DNA of 64,000 bases, from NCBI GenBank assembly GCA_016946835.1, contig JACVTC010000037.1:848501-912500 (forward strand), given 5' to 3'. This document shows positions 16,451 to 28,728 of this stretch, in pieces. Origin of the DNA: Neocallimastix lanati (nom. inval.) (Eukaryota > Neocallimastigomycota > Neocallimastigomycetes > Neocallimastigales > Neocallimastigaceae). Each line of letters begins with the position of its first letter. Position 1 is the first letter of the stretch. Made by a program: the position numbers and the translations under genes. The notes beneath the pieces are model-generated. The model saw only the letters and a program-made list of their open reading frames with translations, was not told the DNA's origin and did not search any database.

Positions 16451-18365
16451 GTTCTAAATGGAAATACAATTGAAAATATAAATGATCAAGATGAAAAAAA
16501 TGTTAAAAATGAAAATAATAATAATAATAATAATGAAAATGAAATGGTAAAAAAAGATAATGATGAGAATAAAGATGATAAAAATAAAGATGAAAAGGAA
16601 ATAAAACAACCAAATGAAAATGTAAATAATAATTGTAATACGGAAATAGATAATGATAATAATGAATTTGAATTTCTTTTAAATAGTCCACCTATGAAAG
16701 AAGCACAATTAGAAAATCATAAGAATATAGATTCTATCATGCTTACTGATAATTGTTTTATTGATGTAGATAAGGAGGAAAATGATCATATCCTAAATAA
16801 TCAGAAGGAAGAAAATATAAATCAAAATATTATTAATGAAGATAATAATCAAGATACTATTTATTTAATCCAAGAAAATAAAAATAAACGAAAAAATAGT
16901 ATGAAAGATTTTAAATTTGAAGAAATAAATGAAGAAATAAATGAAAACAAAAAGAATGATAATGAAGATATCAAAGCATTTCCTTCTTCAAAGAAAAGAA
17001 AAATTAGTAATGAATTTGATATTTCTAAAAATAATGAAGAGAATCCTTCAAAATTAGAGAATAATCAAAAAGAAATTGATCAAGAAATAACTGAAAAACA
17101 AGATGATATGAAAAGTGAAGCAGATGATCAAAATCCATATATTGATGATATTGATTATCCAAATAGTAATATTAATACCGATTATAATGATTATGATTTT
17201 GATTATGGTGATTATGATTATAATTGTAATTATGATTGTGATATTGATTATGATAATTGCTTTTCTGAAAATTTAAGGAGTGAATTCTATTGTGGTAATA
17301 ATAATGATAATGATAAAAATGATGCTATTTTATTAGAAAGTGAAAATGATGTCAACGATCTTTGTATATCTAATAATGATGAAAATAATGTTGATGATGA
17401 GATTTATAAAGATACTATTAATAATAATGATAAAAAGATAAATGATCCTTATAAAACTCCTAAAAAGAATAATCGACATGGTTTCGAAATTCAAAATAAT
17501 CGTTCATTAGCTACAAATATTGATCAAAATTTTAATGGTAATAATGAATTATCTATTCATTTAAATAATAATAATAATTCTATTAATAATGATAATGATG
17601 ATAATGATGAGAATAATGAGAATGATGATGATGATAATAATAATGGTGATAATAATAATGATAATAATGATGATAATGATATTGAGATCATTTCATCAAT
17701 AAATAAAAGCAAAGCTAAGTATTATCAATACATTCAAGAAAATATTACTTCTCCTCCTTCATCATTACCAGCACCTATACTTTCACCTGGTCAGTATTAT
17801 AAAGCTAATAATTTATCAATAACTAATCAAACTAAATTAGTTAATTCAAGTAAAATGAATAAAGATGAATTTGCTTTTGATGAAAATAATAAAATCAATA
17901 TTGAAAATGACAATAATAATATAGATAATGTAGATGTAGATGAAGTTGAAATTGAAGATGAAGATGAAAATGAAGGTGAAAATGACATTTTCCAAAAAGA
18001 TAATTTAAGTGAAGCGTCATCTCATAAAACTATTAATGAAATGTATATTCCATCAATAACTCATAGAATTGTATTGAAGCCTAACGAATATGAAATTGTA
18101 CTACTTCTCGACAATCGTGAAGTGTCAATGAAAACTGATCGTAATTATATTCAGGATAATTTAGCTTTACGTGGTATTAATTGTGATACTCGACCCTTAG
18201 TTTTAGGTGATGTGACTTGGATAGCAAAAGAAAAAAAACCAAATGGTATAGAAATAGTATTAGATCATATCGTTGAACGTAAAAGAGTAGATGATTTAAT
18301 TAGTAGTATAAAAGATGGTAGATTTAGAGAACAAAAGGTAATATCATATTATATTATATGTAACT

Positions 18366-18404
<39 letters not shown>

Positions 18405-18713
18405 AATTCCTTTATTTATTTATTTATTTATTTATTTATCTATTTATTTATTTTGATTTTTATTTATATTGATTGTATTAAAATAGAATCGACTTAAAAA
18501 TTGTGGATTAAATGATATTATATATTTAGTAGAAGGATCAAAGACAAAGCAAGCTGAAATGTTTGGTGTTGATAGAATTATGAGTGCTATTTGTAGTACT
18601 CAAATTTATAATTCCTTTTTCATTAAAAGAACTTCCAATATAGAAGAAACAATGAATTATTTTTCAATGATCACAAAATCTCTAATAATGAAATATAAGG
18701 TAAAAATTAATAA

Positions 18714-18752
<39 letters not shown>

Positions 18753-18818
18753 GATTAAAAATAAAATATTCAATATAAATATTCTTTTAAAGAATAGAAT
18801 AAATAATTTTATTTATAA

Positions 18819-18862
<44 letters not shown>

Positions 18863-19200
18863 CATTAAAAATTTTTATTATTAATACCTTTTTTTTTTCA
18901 TTTATTTGTTTTAAATTATTTTAATAAATTAATTGATAGAACAAACCTATTTATGCATATTCATTTAAACGTAATACCCTTAAAGAAATCCCTATTGTTC
19001 GAAATATTGTTGATAAAAGAGATAATTGTCATTATCATTTAACCTATGATTTCTTTTCATCCATAAATAGTAAAACTGAAGCTTTAACTATATCCAATAT
19101 TTGGGCAACTTGGTTGAAATGTGTTCGTGGTATAAGTTCAGATAAAGCAAATACAATTATATATAAATATCCAACCTTTGCTTTGTAAGTCTCTCTCTCT

Positions 19201-19237
<37 letters not shown>

Positions 19238-19706
19238 AAAAAATTAAAATTATTATTAAATAAATAAATAAATATATATTTATAACATTTATTTTTATTT
19301 TTATTTTTATTTTTATTTTTATTTTTATTTCTATTTCTATTTCTATTTCTATTTTTATTTTTACTTTTATTTTTATTTTGATTTCTATTTTGATTTCTAT
19401 TTTGATTTCTATTTTTTTTTTATTTTTATTTTATTTTATTTATTTTTTTTATTTTTTTATTTTATTTTATTTTTTTTTTAAATGAACAATAATTAATAAA
19501 TTAATATATACATATTATTTTTTTTTTCACTTTTATATACATATTATTTATAAAGATTTATGAAATCTTTTAAAAAATGTCAAAATGATTATGAAATCGA
19601 AAAGTTCTTCAGTGATATGGTAACCGAAAATTTACCAAAAAGGAAAAAAATTACAAAGGAAATGGCAAAAAAATTATATAAACTTTATTGTTCAGAAAAA
19701 TATTAA
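10883..19706 (+). CDS. MUS81: Structure-specific endonuclease MUS81 with a giant disordered insert, 8 exons
   Basis: Catalytic subunit of the MUS81-EME1 (Mms4) nuclease that cuts branched DNA, including flaps, replication forks and Holliday junctions. Exons: 10883-10996, 11147-11224, 11357-11585, 12064-13584, 13959-18337, 18487-18699, 18940-19184, 19556-19706; all phases agree, giving about 2309 aa against 550-650 in most species. Order: HhH domain (WLTEWTELEKKRR, then LGKLKGIGNFI, residues 38-130); winged helix (YVPAFRSGSYA to LTDEGVELAKRL, 147-247); then about 1750 residues of Asn/Asp/Glu/Lys/Ser-rich sequence; ERCC4 nuclease from about 2018 with LLLDNREV and the catalytic VERKRVDDL (about 2086), GRFREQK, then LVEGSKTKQ and a C-terminal HhH region. 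The nuclease motifs look intact. Exon 5 opens with a non-repetitive island around ISFGGYIIGFMEDTYALLRA. The insert holds an Asn-Glu hexanucleotide tract, S/T-P sites and SUMO-interaction-like motifs (see findings). Confidence 0.94.
15126..15284 (+). repeat. (GAAAAT)n hexanucleotide repeat encoding (Glu-Asn)n in MUS81 exon 5
   Basis: About 26 nearly perfect tandem GAAAAT copies keep the reading frame and encode an alternating Asn-Glu tract, followed by a short Asn-Lys tract. Purity at the DNA level suggests recent slippage. Confidence 0.95.
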
Positions 19707-20183
19707 TATTAATTAATATATGAATATATAAAATTAATAAATAATAATAACTTTTATAATTAATTTTTATAATTAAATTATTATGTAATAGAAAAAAAAT
19801 TTTTTTTTTTTATAAAATTTAATAATGTATATCCAAAAAAAAAAAAAAAAAAAAAATTCTATTCTTTTTGTTGTATAATCCATAAGATAAAATTTTGTTA
19901 TTATTTTAAAAATTAAACTTTTGAAAATTAGATTTAATATTTTTATAAATATAATAACAATAATAATAATAGTATATAATTTAAATTAAAATATTATTAT
20001 GAAAGGAAAAATATTTGTCAAAACGAAATCTCAATTATTAAAATAAAGTCATATTTATATATATAATACAAAATAAAAAAAAAAATTATATTTAATTTTT
20101 TTTTTTAATTTTTATAAAATTTATAGAGTAATTTTTTATTATTTATATGTTTTTGAACTGAAGTAAATAAATAAATAATATAA

Positions 20184-20215
<32 letters not shown>

Positions 20216-21744
20216 ATACTAAATATGGTATATTCTTTATTTTTATTAACCTTTTATTCTAAAATTTAAAAATTAAAAAATATATTTCTATTTATAATAT
20301 TTATATAAATATTAATGTTTATAAAGAATAGAATAAATAAAAATTTCATATATATATATATATATTATTTTAATTTTAATATAATTAAAAAAATAATATT
20401 GATAAACAGATATATACATATAAATATATATATATATAAATATTGAACATTTTGATTATTACAAAAATATATAAAAAGTGAAATATTATAATTTAAAGTC
20501 AAGATTTCCAATATATATATATATATATATTTGTAACAAAATTATTTAGTTTTAATTTCTTTATTTTTTGAATTATATATTTATATATCAATTATCAATT
20601 AATAATTAAATATATCAATTATTAATATAAATTATTAATTAATTATATAAAATATAATTTATATGTTTAAAAAAATTTAGATGACATATTTATAATTGGA
20701 ATTATATTGATTTGTAATAAGTATAAATTTAAATAACTCTCTTAATAATAATTTTTATATTTTATCATTTTTTTTTATTTTAAAATAGGTAGTGTGATGT
20801 TCACTACACACTCTCTCCTAAAAATACAGAAAAATTCTATGAAAGGCTATTTTTTTTCTTTCTCTAAAAAATGATTCACTGTCTTAATAAGAAATATTTC
20901 CCATTATAAATTACTTTAATGGAATATATAATATATATATATATATATAAACTGATTATATTTATAATACAATTTTGTAAATTCATGTTAAATGAATATT
21001 GATATGTGATAAGTTATGATGTTGATAAATTAAATGATAATAATATAATAATGAAACTACATTTAATTTTCACTTGTGAAGATAAAAAAAAAGAAGTAAA
21101 GTAATGAAATATCATTTTAAAAATGAGGCAAACGCAAAAAAAATTTTTTTTAAGAAATCAGAGTTTAATAATTATTCCTTATTAACAGTAGGGGCACTTT
21201 ATATATATGATTTTTTTTATCATTAATAGAATAAAAACAAAACAAAACAAAACAAAAAAACAATAAAACTCAAATAATTATCGACTATTGAGATCGTTGA
21301 ATATCTTTTGAATTTTCTTCTATACAATTTTTTTAAATGTTTACTAATCTATATCTAATCTATATAGATATTTCCTATTTATTAATAATTATTTCATCTC
21401 TTATAAGGAAATTTCATTAATTATAATATATAATAAAATTTTAAAATATTTTATTTTTTAAATTATTATACACATTAAATATTAATTTAATTATACATTA
21501 ATTTTTATATTTTTTTATAATTTTTTTTTTTTATTTTTTTTTTATTATATTTACATTTTTATTTATCAATTTTTTTTATATTTTGTACGTAATCAAAAGG
21601 CTTATGTATACATATATATTTAATGTTAAATGCATTAAAAATATTATCGATTAAGATAACTATTAAAATAAATGATAGAAATGTATATATTATAAAATAT
21701 TAACTAATATACATATTAATTTTTTTAAATTTTCTTTTGGTATA

Positions 21745-21781
<37 letters not shown>

Positions 21782-21832
21782 AAAAAAAAAAACTAAAGTA
21801 AAGACCATAAGATAATGTTTAAATTATATCAT
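19707..21832. other. AT-rich intergenic DNA downstream of MUS81
   Basis: No gene is seen. A less AT-rich patch at 20787-20870 contains a small perfect hairpin (GTAGTG, 7-nt loop, CACTAC) near 20791 but no recognisable RNA gene. The rest is simple repeats. Confidence 0.55.
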
Positions 21833-22156
21833 TTAGACAATCTATTTATATTTTTTTAAAAAAAAAATTAATGATAAAAAAATATTTATTAATATCTATT
21901 ATTTATTATATTAATTTATATTATTAATATATATATATATTTATAATTTTATATACTATTAACTTACTTGTATCTTATTTTCATTTACTTTTGTTGGTAC
22001 ATAAGCGTCTTCATAGTTTTTTATTTCATCTTTAATTGAACCCCAGTTTCCTTTACCAGCACCATTTTTAGATGGAGATCCTCTAAGATCCTTTAAGCCT
22101 CCTCTTTGTAAGTGCTTGTCTTGTTCAGAATATGGAATTTGAGTAGTCTTGGTCAT
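21833..22156 (-). CDS. HABP4/PAI-RBP1-type mini-protein, copy 1 (65 aa, 2 exons)
   Basis: Small, highly basic protein with the GAGKGNWGSIKDEI block typical of the hyaluronan/mRNA-binding (HABP4, SERBP1, Stm1-like) family, whose larger members bind ribosomes and mRNA. Minus-strand exon 1 is 22156-21968 (63 codons) and ends KIQ before a GTAAGT donor. Intron 21967-21842 ends in AG. Exon 2 is the nine bases 21841-21833, ATT GTC TAA, giving a C-terminal Ile-Val. The start at MTKTTQIPYS was chosen because both other copies begin there; 15 upstream in-frame codons exist but are Lys-rich and not conserved. It matches copy 2 at 56 of 63 exon-1 residues. Role in ribosome or stress biology is inferred from the family only. 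Confidence 0.82.
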
Positions 22157-23455
22157 TTCTTTTTTTTTTTTTTTAAGTTTACTTTTCTTTAAATAATACA
22201 ATAAAAGTTTTATTTAGTTTTGTTAAATATTGACTTTTTTTTTCGAACTAAACTGATTATTATTATTCAGTAATTAAACTTTTTATTTTTATTTTTTTTT
22301 CGTTAAATGTTTTTTTCAAATTCGACTTTTTTTCTTTGTTATTGTTTAAAATAAAATTATTATTTATAATAATATATATTTTATTATATTTAATAAAAAC
22401 AATGAATTTTATTTTTGATGAAAATAAGACGCCTTTATATACTTTTTTCTTTTGTTAAAAAAATTATTATAATGTATTAATGTATTTAAATGCATTTATT
22501 ATTATGTTCAAATTTAAAAGATTTAATTCTTTTCCATTTTTCTTTTTGTTCTATTTGATAGAAACAATCATTTTTTTTTTTTATAGATTAAACTTTAATT
22601 TAATATTTTTTTAATTAATTAATAATTAAAGTTTTTATTAATTGGTAAATCCACCAATAAAATTAAAATCAAATTTAAAGTTAATAAATTATTTATTGAT
22701 TTTTATATTTAATAGTTGGCACTATTAAATTCACATGATCATCTGTTGATAATACATTAAATTTTTTTATAATACTATAACAAGAATAATTATAGCATGA
22801 CCGGTATCATGACCTAAAGTAGAAGTAGCCAGAAATTACTTTTAATTACTGTATTAAAGAATTTCTCTAGAAAGGAAATAAAAATAAAATAAAATAAAAT
22901 AAAATAAAATATAAAAATAAAAATAAAAATAAAATATATATATATAATATAATAAACAAATGATATTCTAATTAAGGTTAATTTAAAGTTAAGACAGTAT
23001 TTATAGTACGTAATATTATTTAGTTTTTTATTTTTAGCCTCAACTATTTAAAATTTATATAAAATAATTTATTAATTTATTATCAACAAATAACAAATAA
23101 TATTTAAATATGAAACAAAATTGACATTCAAATTTTAAATATAAAAAATGTTAATGATTTATAAATAAATAAATATATATATATGGCAAATAAAACTATA
23201 TTATTCATATCTTTTACTTTTTATTTCATTTTATTTATTGATTTATTTGTTATTTCATTTTATTTAATATTAATTTATTTGATTGTATTTGATAGTATTT
23301 GATAGTATTTTATTCTATTCTTTTCTTTTCTATTTTATTCTTTATGTTTTTTAAGATTATTATAATTTTTTACTTATAATTTACATTATATTTAACTCTA
23401 ATAAATAATCTTTTCTATGACGTATGTATTTATTCATTTACCCAAATATTCATAT

Positions 23456-23492
<37 letters not shown>

Positions 23493-24373
23493 TTAAATTG
23501 ATAATTGATAAATATTTTATTTTATATATATTTCAGAGAGAAAATATATTATTCATAATTAATCTTCTAATACTTTCATTTTTACATTTGATCTTAATGT
23601 ATTAATCAAATCAAATAATTAATTCTTAGTATAAACTTTCATAATTTTTATTCTATATTGACCTGGCATTGATTGTTTCTAGATTTTACTTTATATCATA
23701 ATCATAAATCATATTTAATCATATATTTTCTTCAACTCTCTGAAAGAAAACTGGTCTTATTAATAATAAAAATATATTAATATTATAAATAATTTAGTTC
23801 TAATTGAGTAATAATAATTAAAATAAAAATAATTATAATAAAAATAATTATAATAAAAATAATAATTAAAATAAAAACAATTATAATAAAAATAATAATT
23901 AGATTAAAAATAATTATAATAATAAATATAAATATAATAATTATTATATTTAATTTTATTATATAGATATAATTTAATAATAAAATTTATTTTATTTATA
24001 TATATTCATTTATTTATTAAATATTCAAATATTTAAAATTTAAAATTCACAATTAGTTTAATAAGTTATTAATAAATGTGTATTTCGAAAAAATTTCATT
24101 TCGAAAAGTTGTATAAGTATTATTAATTAAATGTAATGGATAATAACTTAAGATATAATTATTAAAATTAAAAAATAATATTTAATAATAAATCAATCAT
24201 TTTTACATCTTTTATATTCTTGTGTAGTATTTTACAAAATCTTAAATTTTAATAAAAAATATTAATAAATATTATTAATAAGAGAAATGTTTATAAATAA
24301 TCTAAAAAAAGAAGTTATTTATAAATTGAAAAACACGATATATAAATAAAATTATTAAATAATTAATAAATAA

Positions 24374-24414
<41 letters not shown>

Positions 24415-24756
24415 AAATGGTATTGGATAGAGCTTTATTGTATTGATTAATTATTTTAAAAGTTTTATTTTTCAATTAATAAATAATTAATATTTATTAT
24501 TATTATAATTAAAATTTATTATTATAGTTATTATTTTTATTTATTAATTCAAAAAACAAATAACAAATAATCTATGAAAAGAAAAATAGTTACTAAAATT
24601 ATATATATATATATATATTTATTCAATAAATAATAATATAATAAAATAAAAAATATCTAATTATTTAGTTATAAATTTAATTATTTTCTTGCATATTATT
24701 ATAAATTTATCATTTATTTATTATATTATTTATTATTTATTTATCTATCTATTAAG

Positions 24757-24811
24757 TTTTTGCGAAATGCAACTTTCGAAATGAAATTTTACGAAATGCA
24801 CTTCTCCCTAG
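24757..24811. mobile_element. Degenerate MITE end related to the element at 62.66 kb
   Basis: Contains GCGAAATGCAA, TTCGAAATG and ACGAAATGCACTTCTCCC. On the opposite strand it reads GGGAGAAGTGCATTTCG, which lines up with GGGAGAGTTGCATTTCC at the left end of the 62659-62931 element. A matching but weaker end (TGTGTATTTCG, then TTTCATTTCGAAAAGTTG) lies at about 24074-24115 in the opposite orientation. No clear target duplication is seen, so boundaries are uncertain. Confidence 0.45.
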
Positions 24812-24946
24812 TAATATAGTCAGTAATAACTAAATATATTAAAGATTAAAATAATATAATGGTAGTAATATAATAAATACATAAATAAATAAAAATTATA
24901 ATTCATTTTAATATAAATTTTTTCAACTTTTTTTTTTTTTTTATTT

Positions 24947-25032
24947 TTTGACTTGGTCTTTTTTTTTTTAACACGACCTTTTTTTTTTTTTAACACGACC
25001 TTTTTTTTTTTTTAACTCAACTGTTTTTTTTT
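24947..25032. repeat. Tandem repeat of T-tract plus AACACGACC
   Basis: About 3.5 copies of a roughly 22-bp unit: a run of 11-13 T followed by AACACGACC or close variants (the first copy reads GACTTGGTC, the last AACTCAACTG). The unit contains most of the G and C in this neighbourhood. Confidence 0.8.
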
Positions 25033-26172
25033 TAGTAATTCTTTGTTGTTTTTATTATGTTAAAATAATCGGTAATATAAATATCGATAAAAATAACAGT
25101 TTTAAAAATGTAATTTTAATATTTATAAATATGAAGTCTTTGAAATGAATACTAATAAATTATTTACTTCTGAAAGTCTATACAATTAAAATAAGTTAAT
25201 AAAATATTATAAAATTTTTAAAACATTAATATTTATTTCAAATGATGAAAATTCAGGAAAAGAATTAAAGAAAATCGAAAAGATTATCTCCTATGGAATA
25301 GTCCTATTAAAATGATTTACAAGAAGTATAATAAAGAGAATGGCTTATCTAAGAAATAATGAATAGGATGAATAGGATGACAAACTAATTATAAATTCAT
25401 ATGATTTAAAACTCAATAATAAAATAATAAAAAAAAACAAATAAATTTTACATCAAAATTTTGTTTGTTCATAAACATTTTAATTTGTAATTTGATTTAA
25501 TATATATTTATATTTTATTATTTTAAAAAATTTTTATTTAAAATATATTAATATTAAATTTATAATTTTAAAAAAATTTTTATTAAAAATAAATAATATA
25601 AAAATTATTGGTGTGATAGATAACATGATCAAAAAAAATTTTTACTTCATTTCTATATATTAAAATTTTTGTATTATTAACTACTTTGATCAGATTATTA
25701 ATTGAATTGAATATTTAATAATCTATAATCGTTTTTCATAACTTAATAATAATAATATTATTTATTATTTTATTAAAGATACCTTTAATAAAAAATATAA
25801 TATTAAGAGATTATAAATTTATTATAAAAAAATATAATAATTAAATAAAACTTTTAATTGTTCAAAAATTATATTTATATATATAATTTATTAATGAAAC
25901 TATTTAAATATTATTTTATTCAAGATGATCAATATTTTTATCATCAATATTATTTAATACATGTATAAATTTAGCAATAATTCAGTAACATATTAATTTT
26001 ATTTAATTTTTATTTAATAAAATTTATAATTAATATTATTTTATAGTTACAAAATGAAGCTTCTTAAATCATATTTCTGAACAATTTATTGGAACATCAA
26101 TCAATGAAATATAATCAATTATATGTTATTGATGGTACCCCCAAATTCTTTTTTTACCCTTTTCTATAGGTA

Positions 26173-26258
26173 AAGATCAGAATTATATTAATTAAAATTA
26201 ATACATTATTAATATTAATATAATTCTGATCTTAATATTAATAATGTATTAATTTTAA
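26173..26258. repeat. Interleaved inverted repeats (order A, B, A', B')
   Basis: Arm A (26173-26190, AAGATCAGAATTATATTA) and arm B (about 26191-26218) are each followed by their reverse complements, A' ending at 26232 and B' at 26231-26258. The order is A-B-A'-B' rather than the nested A-B-B'-A' of a simple hairpin. Confidence 0.75.
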
Positions 26259-26886
26259 TTTTTATTTATAATATAATAGTAATTTCAGTCTATCTTTTTT
26301 ATTTATTTATTTAGTTATTTTTCTTAATATGGTCATGGTATTATTATTAATAATAAAAATCAATTATTAAAAAAATATATTAACATTAAATTATTTATTA
26401 TGAAATATTAATATACATTAATTATTAATATATTAATTTGAATCACATGAATTTAAAAATGAATCATTTGATTAAAAATTTAATTATAATTCTTTTAAAA
26501 AAATTTTAATTATATATTGAAAAATATTAATTTTAATAAAAAAAATAATAAAAATACTTTTAATGTTAAAGTATAAAAAGACAAAAAAGAATCTTTAAAA
26601 CACTTGTTCATCAATAAATTATATTCATTATTATATATTTAGAAAATATATAAAAATTTTAAAAAAGGATATTGAAATAATAATAATAATTATATATCTG
26701 TAAAAAAGAAATTACCCAAAGAAAATACCATATTATAAATTTTTTATAATAAAAAATCAAATTAAAAAAATTTTAAAGCATTTATAAGACCTATTAAACA
26801 ATTTTCTATTTGGCAAACTTTTGTTTAAAAATTAATTCAAATTAATTTAATATATAAAAAGAAAATAAGTAAATAATAACTTTAAA

Positions 26887-27192
26887 ATGACAAAAACTAT
26901 TCAAGTTCCATATTCAGGTCAAGACAAGCACTTACAAAGAGGTGGTTTAAAGGATCTCAGAGGATCTCCTTCTAAAAATGGTGCTGGTAAAGGAAACTGG
27001 GGCTCTATTAAAGATGAAATAAAGTATTACGAAGATGCTTATGTTCCAACTCAAGTTACAATGAATAAAATTCAAGTAAGTTTTAGATTATAATTATATA
27101 TTAAAATTATTTTTTATTTAGTAAATCAATTTATTAATTAAAAAATATTTTTTATACTTTTTTTTTATTATTATTAAAAACAGATTATATAA
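26887..27192 (+). CDS. HABP4/PAI-RBP1-type mini-protein, copy 2 (65 aa, 2 exons)
   Basis: Exon 1 is 26887-27075 (63 codons, MTKTIQVPYS to KIQ), then a GTAAGT donor and an intron 27076-27183 ending AACAG. Exon 2 is 27184-27192, ATT ATA TAA, so the protein ends Ile-Ile. Without splicing, translation would run only five more codons, so the gene is small either way; conservation of the donor and last exon in the other copies supports splicing. The GAGKGNWGSIKDEI core is identical to copy 1. It lies on the opposite strand to copies 1 and 3. At DNA level exon 1 is roughly 85% identical to copy 1 by eye, while introns and flanks are unrelated. Confidence 0.82.
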
Positions 27193-28433
27193 TTTATAAG
27201 AAAAAGCGCATTGCATCTAAATTCACAATAAATAGAAATTCTATCAGTACACTTCTCTATTTAAATTAAAATTTATGCTATTATTCTAATCGTTGCATTA
27301 GTATTATTTCATTAGTTATTGTTTTTTATTACATTTTAATTATTATATGTAAATATTTTTTTTTTAAATAAAGATTATATAAAAGTATATAATAAAATAA
27401 CTTCTTTCTTACTTTCTTTTTTTTTTTATTTTATTATATTTTATATTTTATTTGAATTGACTTATTGAAAATTTTAAAAAATTTTCTCGATAAATATGAT
27501 AGATTTACTATTTCATTATTATTTTTATTAATTATTATTTCTTCTTTAATCATTTTTATTACATGTTACTACTTTTTTTTATTTTTGAAATCAATATTTT
27601 GTATTATCTAAAAATTAAATTTTGAAGACTTTTATCAAAAAAAAAAAAAAAAAAAAAGATTTTATTTAACAAAAGAAGTTTTTAAATTGATTTATTTTTC
27701 ATAATCCTTTATCCTAGAAAAAATTTAATTAATCATTCATATATTTAATTAGTACAATTTCATTTTTATTAAAAAATTTTTGGTATAAATAATTTCTATA
27801 ATTAATAAATTAAACGAAAAAAAATGATATTAAATATCATAAATAATTTTTTTAGACTCAAAAGTATATTCTTTGTATATTTATTATATCTTATTAAAAT
27901 AAATAAGATTTTTTAAAAATTATAATTTGAAATTTTATTTTATTGGTGGATATTTTATATATTTTAAATATTTTAAATATTAATACAGTAAATTTGTAAT
28001 AATTAAAATTTTACATTAAAAAAATAATTTAAAAAAAAAAGAAAAAAATAATAACATATTTAAAATAAATTTTCATAAATGTATCAATTGTCTTTTTTTA
28101 AAAAGCAAATTGTACATATGCATTACAAAATATGATATTATAAAAAAAAAATTTTACATTAATATAATATTTTTATAATTATCAAATCTCTCTTTTCTTG
28201 AATTTAATATTATATTATTTTTAATAATTAAAACATATTATATAATCCTAAATTAATTTTTATCATTTTTTATATTTTTTTCTTATTTTATTCATTTTTA
28301 TATCATATAAATAATAGTATATAAATGTAATTGGTATGAAAAATAAGTATCATTAAAAACTAAATGTATATATTAATTATTAATGATTGGAAATTTTATA
28401 GCTTTTATGAATGTTTGGTATAAGATAAATAAT
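27193..28433. other. AT-rich intergenic DNA between HABP4 copies 2 and 3
   Basis: Convergent intergenic region (copy 2 on plus, copy 3 on minus). Only simple AT repeats and homopolymers are seen. Confidence 0.6.
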
Positions 28434-28728
28434 TTATATAATCTATAAAATAAAATATAAAAATTAGGTTTATTAGTAACATAAATATTAATCTGACTTG
28501 TATTTTTTAAATAAAAATAATCTCATATAAAATGCATACTTCAATCTTATTTTCTGATACTTGTGTTGTTTCATAAGCATCTTCGTAGTGTTTTATTTCA
28601 TCTTCAATAGATCCCCAATTTCCTTTTCCTGCGCCATGTTTCGATGGATGTCCTCTAAGATCTTTTAAACCATTTCTTTGTAAATGCTTATCTTGCTTAG
28701 AATATGGAACTTGATTAGATTTAGTCAT
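28434..28728 (-). CDS. HABP4/PAI-RBP1-type mini-protein, copy 3 (65 aa, 2 exons)
   Basis: Minus-strand exon 1 is 28728-28540 (MTKSNQVPYS to KIE), with a GTATGC donor, intron 28539-28443 ending TATAG, and exon 2 28442-28434 (ATT ATA TAA). It keeps QDKHLQR, GLKDLRG, GAGKGNWGSI and DEIK, but is the most diverged copy (for example HPSKHG in place of SPSKNG). The same three-codon last exon appears in all three copies, which strongly supports the two-exon model. Family role (ribosome or mRNA binding) is inferred. Confidence 0.82.

Larger units (their letters stand above)
22157..26886. other. Gene-poor AT-rich region between HABP4 copies 1 and 2
   Basis: No protein gene is recognised in 4.7 kb. It holds tandem AATAAAAATAATTAT units near 23810-23900, poly-A runs at 23461-23490 and 24377-24411, degenerate MITE-like ends near 24070-24115 and 24757-24810, a 22-bp tandem repeat at 24947-25030 and an inverted-repeat block at 26173-26258. 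A less AT-rich patch at 22795-22880 and another at 25250-25385 do not read as a gene. Confidence 0.55.

Noticed and set aside
20787-20870. Less AT-rich patch with a small hairpin, considered as an RNA gene
   Set aside because: Six-base-pair stem only; no tRNA, 5S, U6 or snoRNA box pattern could be made out.
22795-22880. CATGACC direct repeats and a patch with higher G+C, considered as a transposon end
   Set aside because: No inverted partner or target duplication was found.
25250-25385. Patch with higher G+C resembling coding sequence
   Set aside because: Longest frame is about 23 codons with no recognisable similarity or splice-compatible continuation.
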